64,000 nucleotides of DNA from Proteiniclasticum ruminis (GTDB lineage Bacteria > Bacillota > Clostridia > Clostridiales > Clostridiaceae), in the NCBI RefSeq assembly GCF_900115135.1, contig NZ_FOVK01000010.1, positions 1 to 64,000 of the forward strand, read 5' to 3'. This document shows positions 25,301 to 35,937 of this stretch, one piece after another (position 1 is the first letter of the stretch; the number at the start of each line of letters is the position of its first letter). The notes below the pieces were generated by a model that saw only the letters and a program-made list of their open reading frames with translations, did not search any database and was not told the origin of the DNA. The translations under genes and the position numbers were made by a program.

Positions 25301-26509
25301 GTGTACGAGGAAGAAAAAAGAGGTTTTCCTAAAATCATACTGGTGATTCTGTTTCTGGTGGTAGCCATCGGATCCTTTTTCGGCGGATCCATTTACGGTT
25401 CCCTGAACAGTCCGGTCATACTTCCAGATGGCGGCGGAAGCTCAACAAATGACAGTTCTTTTGATAAGCTCTTTGAGGTCAAGGATGTGCTGCATCAGCA
25501 GTATTATCAGGACATTGATGATGAGGCTCTTCTGGAAGGCGCCATCAAAGGTATGGTGGATGCTGTGGGAGATCCTTATACGGTGTTTTTCAATCAGGAA
25601 GAGTATCAGGAGTTTCAAGATGACGGCCAAGGCAACTACGTTGGTATCGGGGTCATGGTAGGCATCAAGGAAGATAAAATTGTTGTCATCACACCTTTTG
25701 AAGGATCGCCTGCCTATGAGGCAGGAATCCGTGCGGGAGACTTCATTCTGAAAGTGGAAGGTGTGGAATATAAAGGTTCAGAAATGGACAAAGCGGTATC
25801 TGTAATCAAGGGGGAAGAAGGAAAACCGGTTACTTTAACCATTTCACAAAATGGGGTTGAGAAAGATGTGACCATTGTCCGTGCGAGCATAACCCTTGTG
25901 AATGTGCAGTCTGAGGTGGTTGCTGGGAATATTGGCCATGTGACCATGCTTCAGTTTACAAACAATACGGCAAAGCAGGTCCGTGAAGCCATGGAAGAGC
26001 TGAAAGCACAAGGTGCTGAAGGATATATTCTGGATCTTCGAGGAAACCCCGGTGGATATCTGGATGAAGCTGTGGATACAGCATCTCTCTTTGTGGAAAA
26101 AGGAAAGACAGTCCTTTATACCTTGGATAAAGCCCAGCAGAAACGGGAATATCTTTCCAAGGGTGGAGATTTCATCGGTGCCCCTTTGGTGGTGCTTCTG
26201 GATGAAGGCAGTGCTTCTGCCTCGGAAGTGGTGGCTGGTGCCCTGAAGGATTATAAAGCCGCAACCATCGTTGGTCAGAAATCCTTTGGAAAAGGTATCG
26301 TTCAGATGGTGTTCAATGTCGGTAACAAGGAAGGTGTGAAAGTAACCGTATCTTCCTACTATTCACCTAATGGCATCAATATTCATGGGGAGGGAATCCT
26401 TCCGGATGTGGAGGTACAGCTTCCAGAAGGTGTAGAAGCTCCACTGACCATAGATAATGACACACAGCTTCAGAAAGCTGTGGAGATTTTACAGGACGGC
26501 TTGCAATAA
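25301..26509 (+). CDS. C-terminal processing peptidase, S41 family (CtpA/CtpB-like)
   Basis: Extracytoplasmic serine protease tethered by an N-terminal membrane segment (about 10-32). About 400 residues: PDZ domain (about 100-190, IGVMVGIKEDKIVVITPFEGSPAYEAGIRAGD) and S41 core. The Ser-Lys-Gln set of CtpB is present: the middle Ser of DEGSASASE, then Lys and Gln of FGKGIVQ. It follows ftsEX, the same order as in Bacillus, where CtpB cuts a sporulation signal protein; the substrate here is unknown. The start is GTG 25301 with TTGGAG ten bases upstream; an in-frame GTG at 25292 is too close to that site. Confidence 0.93.
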   Translation: MYEEEKRGFPKIILVILFLVVAIGSFFGGSIYGSLNSPVILPDGGGSSTNDSSFDKLFEVKDVLHQQYYQDIDDEALLEGAIKGMVDAVGDPYTVFFNQEEYQEFQDDGQGNYVGIGVMVGIKEDKIVVITPFEGSPAYEAGIRAGDFILKVEGVEYKGSEMDKAVSVIKGEEGKPVTLTISQNGVEKDVTIVRASITLVNVQSEVVAGNIGHVTMLQFTNNTAKQVREAMEELKAQGAEGYILDLRGNPGGYLDEAVDTASLFVEKGKTVLYTLDKAQQKREYLSKGGDFIGAPLVVLLDEGSASASEVVAGALKDYKAATIVGQKSFGKGIVQMVFNVGNKEGVKVTVSSYYSPNGINIHGEGILPDVEVQLPEGVEAPLTIDNDTQLQKAVEILQDGLQ

Positions 26510-26526
26510 GAAAAGAGGAACATTGT

Positions 26527-27660
26527 ATGTATAGTGAGATACTGCAGGGATATAGTAGCCTGCTTCATTCTCCGCAATGGATCATTTTAATCGCCGCAGC
26601 TGTGATGTTCTATATAAAGAATGTCCAGGAAGCGTCACTGAGAAAATTAGTACTAGGGGAAAGTGAAAACCATCCCCTAGTTTTAACTTTTTATCAGGTA
26701 TTTTATGGTCTTGTTGGCGGATTTGCCATCAGCCTTCTGGCTGGTATGTTTCAGATTGCCTTCTTCACTTATTTGGAAGTGGCCATCATTTTTATGTTGA
26801 GTATATTTTCTGTCACCCGATTTTCCGGTTATGTGAATGTCGGGTTTCATGCTCTTTCGGTTTTTCTTCTCATGTATCTTCTCCAGGGAAGACTCATCTC
26901 TTCCCATGACCTTATCCAGATTTTTTTGTTCCTTGGCATCTCCATGATGGTTCAGGGACTTATCTTTCTCGTATCCTATGAGGGGGGAGCTTTGCCTGTT
27001 CTTTTTTCAAGAAAAGAGGAGCTCCGGGGAGGGTTCCGTATAGAGAAAAGCTTTATGCTGCCCTCTGTAGCGGCTTTTGTCGCTGCAGGAGGAAGTATCC
27101 TGGGTTCTTCTCTTCTTTTTCTCCCTGTGCTTCAGTTTTTCTCCATGAAAGAGACGGTGATGACCTTCGGGAAAAAAGAAGGAAGATTTGTATTGAGTGG
27201 CCTGAGAATACTTTTCGGCACAATGATTCTTCTTCTCTCCTATCTCATCAGTTTCCGCATGGAGTGGACCTATCTTCTCCTTGCTTTGGTTCCAGCACTT
27301 CTTTATCTGGAGCCTCTGGTTTTCCGGTATATGGAGAAGAAAAGAGCACCAAAGTTTGTTTCCAGTGAGGAAGAGATCATAGTATTGGAGGTTCGTGAGA
27401 ATTCCGCAGCTTATCTCGCTGGACTGAGATCCGGAGACAGGATTTATCAGGTGGATGGAAAGGGTAATCCAACCTACAAGAATCTTTTGGCCTTCATGGG
27501 CACCTTGTCCTATGAGCGGACCATTTCTCTGGAGGTCCGGTCACAGGACCTTGTCCATAAGAGCATACAGTTTACCATCCTTCCGGGCACCAGCACCGGA
27601 ATCCTTGTGGTTCCTCCCAGTGCGGAGTTTTTTCAGATGAAAAAGGACGGGAAACTGTAG
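26527..27660 (+). CDS. Multi-pass membrane protein with C-terminal PDZ domain (MinJ-like)
   Basis: 377 residues: about seven or eight hydrophobic segments (about 15-275), then a PDZ domain (about 285-360) with IVLEVRENSAAYLAGLRSGDRIYQVDG. This is the layout of Bacillus MinJ (YvjD), which links MinD to DivIVA at the division site. MinJ also lies between the ftsEX-ctpB group and uvrBA in Bacillus, and the same order is seen here. Sequence identity to MinJ is not assessed, so the functional name is inference; clostridial relatives are usually annotated only as PDZ proteins. Confidence 0.78.
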   Translation: MYSEILQGYSSLLHSPQWIILIAAAVMFYIKNVQEASLRKLVLGESENHPLVLTFYQVFYGLVGGFAISLLAGMFQIAFFTYLEVAIIFMLSIFSVTRFSGYVNVGFHALSVFLLMYLLQGRLISSHDLIQIFLFLGISMMVQGLIFLVSYEGGALPVLFSRKEELRGGFRIEKSFMLPSVAAFVAAGGSILGSSLLFLPVLQFFSMKETVMTFGKKEGRFVLSGLRILFGTMILLLSYLISFRMEWTYLLLALVPALLYLEPLVFRYMEKKRAPKFVSSEEEIIVLEVRENSAAYLAGLRSGDRIYQVDGKGNPTYKNLLAFMGTLSYERTISLEVRSQDLVHKSIQFTILPGTSTGILVVPPSAEFFQMKKDGKL

Positions 27661-27675
27661 CTGTTAAGAATAAGT

Positions 27676-27711
27676 GAACATATGTACTTTTTAAACGGAG
27701 AAGTGTATAAT
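27676..27711 (+). promoter_or_regulatory. uvrBA promoter with LexA-like SOS box
   Basis: GAACATATGTAC (27676-27687) differs by one base from the Gram-positive LexA core GAAC-N4-GTTC (consensus GAACATATGTTC). It lies just upstream of TATAAT (27706-27711), covering the expected -35 region, so LexA bound there would block the uvrBA promoter. Confidence 0.75.
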
Positions 27712-27745
27712 AGATGAGGAACAAGCGAAAAGGAGGGACTATGTT

Positions 27746-29743
27746 TTGGAAGGAACCTTTACCATTGCATCAAAATTCAAGCCCACCGGTGATCAGCCGG
27801 AAGCCATAAATACACTGGTGAACTCCATCGAAAGTGGAAACAGAGGACAGACACTTTTAGGGGTGACCGGTTCCGGTAAGACCTTCACCATGGCGAATAT
27901 CATTGAAAGAACCCAAAGACCCACCTTGGTTCTGGCACACAACAAGACCCTCGCTGCGCAGCTTACCTCGGAGTTTCGGGAGTTCTTTCCAGACAGCGCC
28001 GTGGAGTATTTTGTTTCGTACTATGATTATTATCAGCCGGAAGCCTATGTGGCTCAGACGGACACCTATATTGAAAAAGACTCCTCCATCAATGAGGAGA
28101 TTGATAAGCTGAGGCACTCTGCGACTTCGGCTCTGTTTGAACGAAGAGATGTGATCATTGTCGCGTCTGTTTCTTGCATTTATGGTCTGGGAAATCCGGA
28201 TGAGTACAAGAATCTCTCCATCTCCTTAAGACCTGGTATGACAAAGGATAGAGACGATATCATCAGAAAGCTCATTGAGATCCAGTATGAAAGAAATGAC
28301 ATTGATTTTGCCAGAGGTTCCTTCAGGGTTCGGGGAGATATTCTCGATGTGATTCCTGCCAACGAGTCCAGCAGAGGCGTCCGTATCGAATTTTTCGGTG
28401 ACGAGATTGACAGAATCAGAGAGTTTGACGTTCTTACTGGGGAAATCCTCCATGAACTTTCCCATACGGTATTTTTCCCTGCCTCGCACTTTGCGACTTC
28501 CTATGAGAATCTTCAACGAGCCATCAAAGAAATCGAGGAAGAGATGGAGGCAAGGGTCCGGGAGCTGAACAGCCAGGATAAGCTTCTGGAGGCCCAGCGT
28601 CTGAGACAGAGGACCAATTTTGATATCGAGATGATGATGGAAATGGGATACTGCTCAGGCATCGAGAACTATTCCAGAATACTGGATGGAAGACCACCTC
28701 ATACACCACCGAAGACACTTCTGGATTACTTTCCAGATGATTTCCTCATCTTTATTGATGAAAGTCATGTGACGCTTCCTCAGTTGAGGGCCATGTATGC
28801 AGGAGACAGGTCCAGAAAACAAAATCTGGTGGAGTATGGATTCCGACTGCACTCTGCTTTTGACAACAGACCGTTAAAATTTGAGGAATTTGAAGAAAAA
28901 ATCAATCAAGTGCTTTTCGTCTCTGCCACACCTTCACTTTATGAGAAGGAGCATTCTGCCGTCATGGCAGAGCAGATCATAAGACCTACAGGCCTGCTGG
29001 ACCCTGAGGTGATTGTACGGCCTGTGAAGGGACAGATTGATGATCTCTATGGAGAAATCAATAGAACCGTCGAGAAAGGCTTTAGAGTCCTCATCACAAC
29101 ACTAACTAAAAGAATGGCGGAGGATCTCACCAAGTATTTCCAGGAGCTGCGGGTCAAGGTGACCTATATGCATTCAGACATCGACACCATGGAGCGTATG
29201 AGAATCATCAGGGATCTAAGACTTGGTGAGATCGATGTGCTTGTGGGCATCAATCTCTTGAGAGAAGGACTGGATATTCCAGAGGTTGCTCTTGTAGCGA
29301 TTCTAGATGCAGACAAGGAAGGGTTCTTGCGTTCAGAGACTTCACTCATTCAGACCATCGGCCGTGCTGCCAGAAACAGTGAGAGTAAAGTCATTCTTTA
29401 TGCGGATACCATCACAAAATCCATGGACCGGGCCATGAAAGAGACGGAACGAAGAAGGAAACTTCAGGAAGAGTACAATACGAAGAATCAGATCACGCCA
29501 ACAACCATCATAAAGGACATCCGTGGAGTTCTGGAAATTTCACAGATTGTGGATGAGGTGCAGGAATTTGAGTCACTGGAAGATGTGGTGAAGTATAATA
29601 AAGAGCAGCTGGAAAAAACCATCAAGAAGTTTGAGACAGAAATGTATAAAGCATCCAAAGATCTGGAGTTTGAAAAAGCTGCTTATCTCAGAGATGAGAT
29701 TGCCAAACTGAAGAAAGAACTGATCAAGAACAGGAAAGGATAG
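27746..29743 (+). CDS. uvrB: Excinuclease ABC subunit B
   Basis: Damage-verifying helicase-like subunit of nucleotide excision repair. In the 665 residues, [13 protein letters not shown] opens the protein, Walker A is GVTGSGKT, the beta-hairpin region is [25 protein letters not shown] follows at about 333, then QTIGRAARN, and a C-terminal UVR motif (about 622-657, [15 protein letters not shown]). Start: TTG 27746 has AGGAGGG eight bases upstream and is in frame. An ATG at 27741 is three bases from the same site but opens only a 22-codon frame, so it is a decoy or short leader. Operon with uvrA. Confidence 0.96.
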   Translation: MEGTFTIASKFKPTGDQPEAINTLVNSIESGNRGQTLLGVTGSGKTFTMANIIERTQRPTLVLAHNKTLAAQLTSEFREFFPDSAVEYFVSYYDYYQPEAYVAQTDTYIEKDSSINEEIDKLRHSATSALFERRDVIIVASVSCIYGLGNPDEYKNLSISLRPGMTKDRDDIIRKLIEIQYERNDIDFARGSFRVRGDILDVIPANESSRGVRIEFFGDEIDRIREFDVLTGEILHELSHTVFFPASHFATSYENLQRAIKEIEEEMEARVRELNSQDKLLEAQRLRQRTNFDIEMMMEMGYCSGIENYSRILDGRPPHTPPKTLLDYFPDDFLIFIDESHVTLPQLRAMYAGDRSRKQNLVEYGFRLHSAFDNRPLKFEEFEEKINQVLFVSATPSLYEKEHSAVMAEQIIRPTGLLDPEVIVRPVKGQIDDLYGEINRTVEKGFRVLITTLTKRMAEDLTKYFQELRVKVTYMHSDIDTMERMRIIRDLRLGEIDVLVGINLLREGLDIPEVALVAILDADKEGFLRSETSLIQTIGRAARNSESKVILYADTITKSMDRAMKETERRRKLQEEYNTKNQITPTTIIKDIRGVLEISQIVDEVQEFESLEDVVKYNKEQLEKTIKKFETEMYKASKDLEFEKAAYLRDEIAKLKKELIKNRKG

Positions 29744-29767
29744 GCTTTCCGCGGGTAGGAGTAAAAA

Positions 29768-32587
29768 ATGAGAAATATTGTCATCAAAGGCGCAAAAGTG
29801 AATAACCTGAAGAATATTGATGTGGAGATCCCAAGAGACAAACTGGTGGTTCTGACGGGCTTATCCGGGTCAGGCAAGTCCTCTCTGGCTTTTGACACCC
29901 TTTATGCGGAGGGTCAGAGAAGATATGTGGAGTCCCTGTCTTCCTATGCAAGGCAGTTTCTAGGCCAGATGGACAAACCGGATGTGGAGTCCATTGAAGG
30001 ACTCAGCCCTTCCATTGCCATTGATCAGAAAACCACTTCCAAAAATCCGAGATCCACGGTGGGGACCGTCACAGAGATCTATGATTATCTGAGACTTCTC
30101 TATGCCAGGCTCGGTGTTCCCCACTGCCCCATCTGCCATCGGGAGATCTCTTCTCAGAGTGTGGACCAGATGGTGGATAAGATCATGGAGCTTCCGGAAA
30201 GGACAAGAATCCATGTGCTGGCTCCCATGATCAAAGGGAAAAAGGGAGAGCACGAGAAGATTTTTGAGACCATCAAGAAAGCCGGATATGTCCGAGCAAG
30301 GATTGACGGAATCATTGTGGACATCACAGAAGAGGAAGTGAAACTGAAAAAGACCCTGAAACATAACATTGAAGCGGTGGTGGACAGACTGGTCATCCGC
30401 GAAGATATCAAGGGAAGACTGACGGAGTCTATAGAGCAGGCACTGAAACTGGGGGAAGGAACCGTCATTATCAGTGTCATCGATGGGGAGGATCAGATTT
30501 TCTCCGAGAAGTTCGCTTGTCCAGAGCATAACATCGGGCTGGAGGAGCTGGAACCAAGGCTGTTCTCATTCAATGCTCCTTACGGAAAATGTGAGCACTG
30601 TGATGGTCTGGGAACGCTTCTTGAGATCGATGAGAACCTTGTGATTCCAGACAGAACAAAAAGCATCATGGATGGAGCCATAGCCTCCTGGGGAGACAGC
30701 AGACTGAAGGAAGATTCCTGGACGTACGGCATTCTTCAGGCACTTTCCAAAGAGTATAAGTTTGATCTCAATACCCCGATCGAAGATCTGAGCGATGAAA
30801 TTGTGGATATTCTTCTTTATGGAACCAGAGGCAAAAAGCTTAAAGTATTCTATACCAAGAATTATTCCAAAGGAGAATACATGTATGCCTATGAAGGGGA
30901 AGTGAACAACCTCAAGAGGCGCTATATGGAAAGCGGTTCCGATTACATCAAGGGCGAGATTGAGCAGTTTATGAGCAGCAACCCCTGTCCAACCTGTAAT
31001 GGAGCAAGGCTGAAGCCGGAGGTGCTCTCCGTGACCATCGCAGGAAAGAATATCTTTGAGTTCACCACAATGAGCATTCAGGAAGCGCTGAACTTCATCA
31101 GAAGCTATGAGCCCACGGAGCGTCAGGTGATCATTGGTGAGCAGATTATGAGGGAAGTAGAAGCCAGGCTTCAGTTTCTGGTGAATGTGGGACTGGATTA
31201 TCTGAATCTGGCCAGAAATGCCGGAACGCTCTCTGGAGGAGAAGCCCAGAGAATCCGCCTGGCCACCCAGATTGGTTCCAGCCTCATGGGGGTACTCTAC
31301 ATTCTGGATGAGCCGTCCATTGGGCTTCACCAAAGAGACAACGACAAGCTCATTGAAACCTTGAAAGCGCTACGGGACAATGGGAATACCCTTGTGGTGG
31401 TAGAGCACGACGAGGACACCATCCGAAACGCAGATTATATTGTAGACATCGGACCAGGTGCAGGAGAGCACGGTGGTGAGGTGGTCGCCAAGGGAACGGT
31501 GAAGCAGGTCATGAGATCAAAAAAGAGCATCACTGCGAAGTATCTCACAGGAGAGATGAAAATTGAGGTGCCTTCCGAGAGAAGACCTGGTGACGGAACG
31601 CACATTATTGTAAAAGGTGCAAAGGAGAACAATCTGAAGGACCTCACCGTAGAATTTCCACTGAGAAAGCTGGTGGCCGTGACGGGGGTTTCAGGATCCG
31701 GGAAATCCACCCTGGTCAATGAAATTCTTTATAAAGCTGTACATCGGAAGGTGAACAAGGCAAGAGTCCTACCAGGAAGACACGATGCGGTGACGGGGAT
31801 TGAATACATTGATAAGATCATTGACATTGATCAGAGCCCCATAGGCAGAACCCCACGATCCAATCCTGCCACCTATACTGGGGTTTTTGACAAGATCAGA
31901 GATCTCTATGCCAATACTCCGGAAGCCAAAGCAAGAGGCTACAAGCCAGGCAGATTCTCCTTCAATGTGAAGGGAGGAAGATGTGAAGCCTGCAGCGGAG
32001 ACGGAATCATCAAGATTGAAATGCAGTTCCTTTCGGATGTCTATGTGCCCTGTGAAGTATGTAAAGGAAAGCGCTACAACCGAGAAACCCTGGAAGTGAA
32101 ATACAAAGGAAAGAACATCGCAGATGTCTTGGAAATGACCGTAGAAGAAGCAGAGCGGTTCTTCGAGAACCTTCCTTCCATCCATAGAAAGATTGAAACC
32201 CTTATGGATGTAGGTATGGGCTACGTGAAGATGGGACAGCCTTCTACGCAGCTTTCTGGAGGAGAAGCCCAGAGAATCAAGCTCGCTTATGAGCTGTCTA
32301 AAGTCAGCACAGGCCAGACCCTCTATATTCTGGACGAACCCACCACAGGACTTCATACGGATGATGTGAAGAGGCTGAACGAAATACTCCAGAAGCTGGT
32401 TTCTTTAGGAAACAGTGTCATCGTCATTGAGCATAACCTCGATATCATCAAATGCGCAGATCATATCATAGATCTGGGTCCAGAGGGTGGAGACAAGGGG
32501 GGGACCCTCGTTGCAGTGGGCACACCGGAAGAAGTGGCAAAAAATGAGCACTCTTACACGGGACTCTATCTGAAGAAAATGCTGTAA
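29768..32587 (+). CDS. uvrA: Excinuclease ABC subunit A
   Basis: Damage-sensing ATPase of nucleotide excision repair. 939 residues, normal length. Two ABC modules: the first Walker A is [20 protein letters not shown] and the second [16 protein letters not shown]. Signature LSGGEAQRI occurs twice, with zinc-binding CxxC pairs in [21 protein letters not shown] and CEACSGDG ... CEVCKG. TAGGAG lies before the ATG, 24 bp after uvrB. UvrC, the nuclease partner, is about 3.4 kb downstream. Confidence 0.97.
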   Translation: MRNIVIKGAKVNNLKNIDVEIPRDKLVVLTGLSGSGKSSLAFDTLYAEGQRRYVESLSSYARQFLGQMDKPDVESIEGLSPSIAIDQKTTSKNPRSTVGTVTEIYDYLRLLYARLGVPHCPICHREISSQSVDQMVDKIMELPERTRIHVLAPMIKGKKGEHEKIFETIKKAGYVRARIDGIIVDITEEEVKLKKTLKHNIEAVVDRLVIREDIKGRLTESIEQALKLGEGTVIISVIDGEDQIFSEKFACPEHNIGLEELEPRLFSFNAPYGKCEHCDGLGTLLEIDENLVIPDRTKSIMDGAIASWGDSRLKEDSWTYGILQALSKEYKFDLNTPIEDLSDEIVDILLYGTRGKKLKVFYTKNYSKGEYMYAYEGEVNNLKRRYMESGSDYIKGEIEQFMSSNPCPTCNGARLKPEVLSVTIAGKNIFEFTTMSIQEALNFIRSYEPTERQVIIGEQIMREVEARLQFLVNVGLDYLNLARNAGTLSGGEAQRIRLATQIGSSLMGVLYILDEPSIGLHQRDNDKLIETLKALRDNGNTLVVVEHDEDTIRNADYIVDIGPGAGEHGGEVVAKGTVKQVMRSKKSITAKYLTGEMKIEVPSERRPGDGTHIIVKGAKENNLKDLTVEFPLRKLVAVTGVSGSGKSTLVNEILYKAVHRKVNKARVLPGRHDAVTGIEYIDKIIDIDQSPIGRTPRSNPATYTGVFDKIRDLYANTPEAKARGYKPGRFSFNVKGGRCEACSGDGIIKIEMQFLSDVYVPCEVCKGKRYNRETLEVKYKGKNIADVLEMTVEEAERFFENLPSIHRKIETLMDVGMGYVKMGQPSTQLSGGEAQRIKLAYELSKVSTGQTLYILDEPTTGLHTDDVKRLNEILQKLVSLGNSVIVIEHNLDIIKCADHIIDLGPEGGDKGGTLVAVGTPEEVAKNEHSYTGLYLKKML

Positions 32588-32655
32588 AAAAAAAGACTCC
32601 TTCTCCAGGGCGGTTGTATTCCGGTCTATTTTTGGAGAGGGAGCCTTTTCTTTAG
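32588..32655 (+). terminator. Terminator after uvrBA
   Basis: GACTCCTTCTCCA / TGGAGAGGGAGCC stem (with G-U pairs) around a large loop, followed by TTTTCTTT. Confidence 0.6.
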
Positions 32656-32799
32656 TTTTTCTTTAATTCTGTCACTTTCATGGCAGATTCTTCAGACTTT
32701 TAGTAGAATGGAGCTAATAGAATTTAGATGGATTTCAAGAATTCTTCATGTTTTCCTAGTAAAATAGGAATATCAATGCAATGTGCAAGGAGGCTTTAT

Positions 32800-33231
32800 A
32801 TGGATATCGAACGATTTATTGGATTGGTTTTTACAGGTTTTTTCGTCCTTATTCTTTTATATATCATCATCCGCTCTCTGATCCTCATGTCAAAAGATAT
32901 GAACGGAGAGGAAGTTCTGAGGGAGAAAGCTCTGCAGCTTCTTATCCTCAGGACCGGGGAGAATCATAAGCTCAGTGAAGGGGGAAAGTTCAACATCAAA
33001 GAAGAGACCACCTTCGGCAGAAAAGAAGACAATACAGTGGTGCTGGAAGACCCTTATGTTTCAGGATACCACTTCCGGATTTTTCCCCATGAAGGACGGT
33101 TTGTCATTGAGGACAATGAATCCACCAATGGGACCCTTCTCAATGACAAGAAGCTGACACAGAAGACGTATCTCAAGAGAGATGACGTGATTAAAGTGGG
33201 CAATCTCACCATGAAGGTGAAAATGCTCTAG
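32800..33231 (+). CDS. Membrane-anchored FHA-domain protein
   Basis: 143 residues: one N-terminal membrane segment (about 8-28), then a forkhead-associated domain (about 60-140) with FNIKEETTFGRKEDNTVVLEDPYVSGYHFRIF ending in NESTNGTLLN. The key FHA residues (GR, S..H, N..TNG) are intact, so it should bind phosphothreonine, implying a Ser/Thr kinase elsewhere. AAGGAGG precedes ATG 32800. It is followed at 9 bp by rodA and then a class B penicillin-binding protein, an order also known from Actinobacteria, where the FHA protein ties wall synthesis to kinase signals. Confidence 0.9.
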   Translation: MDIERFIGLVFTGFFVLILLYIIIRSLILMSKDMNGEEVLREKALQLLILRTGENHKLSEGGKFNIKEETTFGRKEDNTVVLEDPYVSGYHFRIFPHEGRFVIEDNESTNGTLLNDKKLTQKTYLKRDDVIKVGNLTMKVKML

Positions 33232-33240
33232 GAGGATACC

Positions 33241-34440
33241 ATGAGAGATTCTAAAATCAGAATGCTGATGCCCATTTTTCTTTTAACCTTTGGGCTCTTT
33301 TTCAATATTGCCATCTTCCAGCCGGTGTTTGATATCGGGGCCATGGTCATGGCAGGGGTCATGTGTGTACTCATTGCCTATGCGCATTTTGTCATCAACA
33401 AATTTTTTGGGAATGGCGATAAATTTCTGGTGACCTTTGTATCTGTTCTTCCGGTCATAGGGATAGCGGTGCTTTACAGACTGAATCCTTCCATTGCCAT
33501 CAAACAGGTGCTGTGGTTCATCATCGGTATCAGTGCCTATATCTCCCTGGTGATTGTGCTGCCGGATCTGAAACGCTTTATGAAGTTCAAATACCTGTAT
33601 CTTGTAGGGACTGTGGTCTTCATGGCCATGGCCACCTTCATCGGCGAAACACGGTATGGTGCTAAGAACTGGGTGGACTTAGGGTTTATCTCTTTTCAGC
33701 CATCTGAGTTTGGAAAGATTTTCTTCGTTTTTTATCTGGCCAGCAGTCTGAAGGATTTCAAAACGCTGAAATCCCTTATTGAGCCAGGTATCATTGTCCT
33801 GGTGTCCATTGGGTTCATGGTTCTTCAGAGAGATCTGGGTTCTGCCATGATTTTTGCCTTCATTGGCATTGCCATGATTTTTGCGGCAACATCGAAGGTG
33901 AAGTATCTTCTGGCGTCTTTTGGCATTGGTGCTGTGGGAGCTGTTCTCAGCTATTTCATCTTCCCTCATATCAGAAGACGTGTGATGATCTGGAGAAATC
34001 CCTGGGAGTATGCTCAAAATGAAAGCTACCAGATTGTTCAGGGGCTTTATGCCATGGCATCGGGCGGTCTCTTTGGAAGCGGCCTTGGACATGGAGCTCC
34101 GCAGTATATCCCTGTCCGTGAATCGGACTATATCTTTGCGGTGATCGTGGAAGAGCTCGGTATGATCTTTGCCTTCCTCATTCTCATCATCTATTTTCTG
34201 ATGTTCTACCGGAACATCAGAAGTGCCCTGAAGGCTACGTCCACCTTCACATCCCTCCTGGCAGTTGGATTCTCTGTGATGATTGCCATGCAGGTCATTG
34301 TCATCATCGGTGGTGTGCTGAATATGATTCCCTTAACAGGTATCACACTGCCCCTGATCAGCTACGGTGGAACCTCCATGCTGACGGTATTCTTCAGCCT
34401 TGGCATCATTCAGAAAATTTCAGAGGAGGCGGCGTCATGA
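33241..34440 (+). CDS. FtsW/RodA/SpoVE-family peptidoglycan glycosyltransferase
   Basis: SEDS-family polymerase of lipid II. 399 residues with about ten membrane segments; conserved blocks include GETRYGAKNWVDLGFISFQPSEFGKI, LQRDLGSAMIF, SYQIVQGLYAMASGGLFGSGLG, ESDYIFAVIVEELG and PLISYGGTSML. It overlaps the class B PBP by 4 bp, and such pairs work as one polymerase-transpeptidase unit. Whether it serves elongation, division or sporulation cannot be told from sequence. Confidence 0.94.
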   Translation: MRDSKIRMLMPIFLLTFGLFFNIAIFQPVFDIGAMVMAGVMCVLIAYAHFVINKFFGNGDKFLVTFVSVLPVIGIAVLYRLNPSIAIKQVLWFIIGISAYISLVIVLPDLKRFMKFKYLYLVGTVVFMAMATFIGETRYGAKNWVDLGFISFQPSEFGKIFFVFYLASSLKDFKTLKSLIEPGIIVLVSIGFMVLQRDLGSAMIFAFIGIAMIFAATSKVKYLLASFGIGAVGAVLSYFIFPHIRRRVMIWRNPWEYAQNESYQIVQGLYAMASGGLFGSGLGHGAPQYIPVRESDYIFAVIVEELGMIFAFLILIIYFLMFYRNIRSALKATSTFTSLLAVGFSVMIAMQVIVIIGGVLNMIPLTGITLPLISYGGTSMLTVFFSLGIIQKISEEAAS

Positions 34441-35933
34441 ATGAACTGGAACGAAAAAAAGCACTGAACAGAAATATAAAAGTCATTTCTGCCGTGATCC
34501 TTGCCCTTTTCATGGGCATCATGGGTTATATGCTCTATTTCCATGGGGTTCTGGCAGAAGAGATTGCGGCTAAACCTGGAAATGTAAGAGAGCAGGCCAA
34601 AAGAAATGAGATTCTAAGAGGTGCTATTTTCGATAGAAATGGAAAAGTGCTGACCTATAGCGAACGGCAAGCGGACAACACACAGAAACGGATCTATCAG
34701 GGAGCAGAAGCCTTTGCTCAGGTCCTGGGCTATGAACAGAGAAATACAGTCACAGGACTGGAATATGCTTTAGATGACATCCTGACCAAGGACGAGTTTG
34801 TCTTTGACTTCTCGAAAGAAGGCTTTCTGGAGATGCTGAAGGATCCTTCTTCCATATTGAACAGAACCAAAGAAGGGAACAGCGTCGTCACAACTTTAGA
34901 TCAGGAGCTCCAGTGGAGAGCCTATGATCTTCTGGGAGATGAACTGGGAGAAAAGGGAGCCATTGTGGCCATGAACCCTAAAACTGGAGAGATTCTGGCC
35001 ATGGTGAACAGACCCAGCTATGATCCCAATGGACTGAAAGAAAACTATGCATCACTCAATGAGAAGCAATATGATGATGGCGTCTTCTTAAATACTGCAG
35101 CCAGAGGAAGTTATGCGCCTGGTTCTACTTATAAAATCATTACGCTTCTTGCCGCTCTGGAAAAGCTGGATGGCATAGAAGAGAGAACATTCAAAGATAA
35201 TGGATATCTAGATGTCAATGTAGGAAAGGATCTCCCCAACGTCAATGGAACCATCCATGGCAACATCAAGCTGAAAGAAGCCTTTGCGGTGTCCTCCAAT
35301 GTGGTGTTCGGTACCCTGGCCATCGAGCTTGGCGGAGAATCTCTGGCGGAAGTGGCGGAGCGGTTCGGATTCAACAAGGAGCAGTCCTTCCCCTTCCTCA
35401 ATATGAGCACGTCCAAAGCGCCCAAGTATCCTAAAAATGAGGATGGGGCACTGGCTGCCTCGGGAGTGGGACAGACAGGGGTTTCGGCCTCTCCCCTTCA
35501 GATGGCCATGTTGGCTTCTGCCATAGCCAATGATGGAAACCTTATGACACCGATGATGGTGAACTCGGTTCTGAAATACGACGGAACCCAGAAAGAGAAG
35601 TTTGAACCGAAACTGTACAATACAGTAGCGGATACAGAAACTGCCCAGACGGTGAAAACCTATATGAAAAATAATGTGGACAGCAGCAGAAATGAGACCA
35701 TGAAAGCCTTGGCAAAACTGAGAGGTGCTGGAAAGACAGGAACAGCCCAGGACTTCTACCAGAAGACCGACGGCACGAAGATCGATGTGGTGAACTCCTG
35801 GTTTGTGGGCTTCGCCCCCTATGAGGATCCAGAGATTGCTGTGGCAGTGGTGATTCTAGATGGCGGTTCAGGTGGTGGAAAAGCTGCCTCCATCGCTACG
35901 GAGCTCATGCGCTGGTACACAGATAACAGGTGA
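34437..35933 (+). CDS. Class B penicillin-binding protein (PbpA-like transpeptidase)
   Basis: Cross-links peptidoglycan with the adjacent SEDS polymerase. 498 residues: N-terminal membrane anchor (about 15-35), a short dimerisation region with RGAIFDRNGKVL, and a transpeptidase domain with SxxK at S230-K233 (GSTYK), SSN at about residue 287, and KTG at 433-435 (GAGKTGTAQ). The absence of a large PASTA or extra domain resembles actinobacterial PbpA. The stop lies four bases before the uvrC start. Confidence 0.93.
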   Translation: MNELERKKALNRNIKVISAVILALFMGIMGYMLYFHGVLAEEIAAKPGNVREQAKRNEILRGAIFDRNGKVLTYSERQADNTQKRIYQGAEAFAQVLGYEQRNTVTGLEYALDDILTKDEFVFDFSKEGFLEMLKDPSSILNRTKEGNSVVTTLDQELQWRAYDLLGDELGEKGAIVAMNPKTGEILAMVNRPSYDPNGLKENYASLNEKQYDDGVFLNTAARGSYAPGSTYKIITLLAALEKLDGIEERTFKDNGYLDVNVGKDLPNVNGTIHGNIKLKEAFAVSSNVVFGTLAIELGGESLAEVAERFGFNKEQSFPFLNMSTSKAPKYPKNEDGALAASGVGQTGVSASPLQMAMLASAIANDGNLMTPMMVNSVLKYDGTQKEKFEPKLYNTVADTETAQTVKTYMKNNVDSSRNETMKALAKLRGAGKTGTAQDFYQKTDGTKIDVVNSWFVGFAPYEDPEIAVAVVILDGGSGGGKAASIATELMRWYTDNR

Positions 35934-35937
35934 TGAA

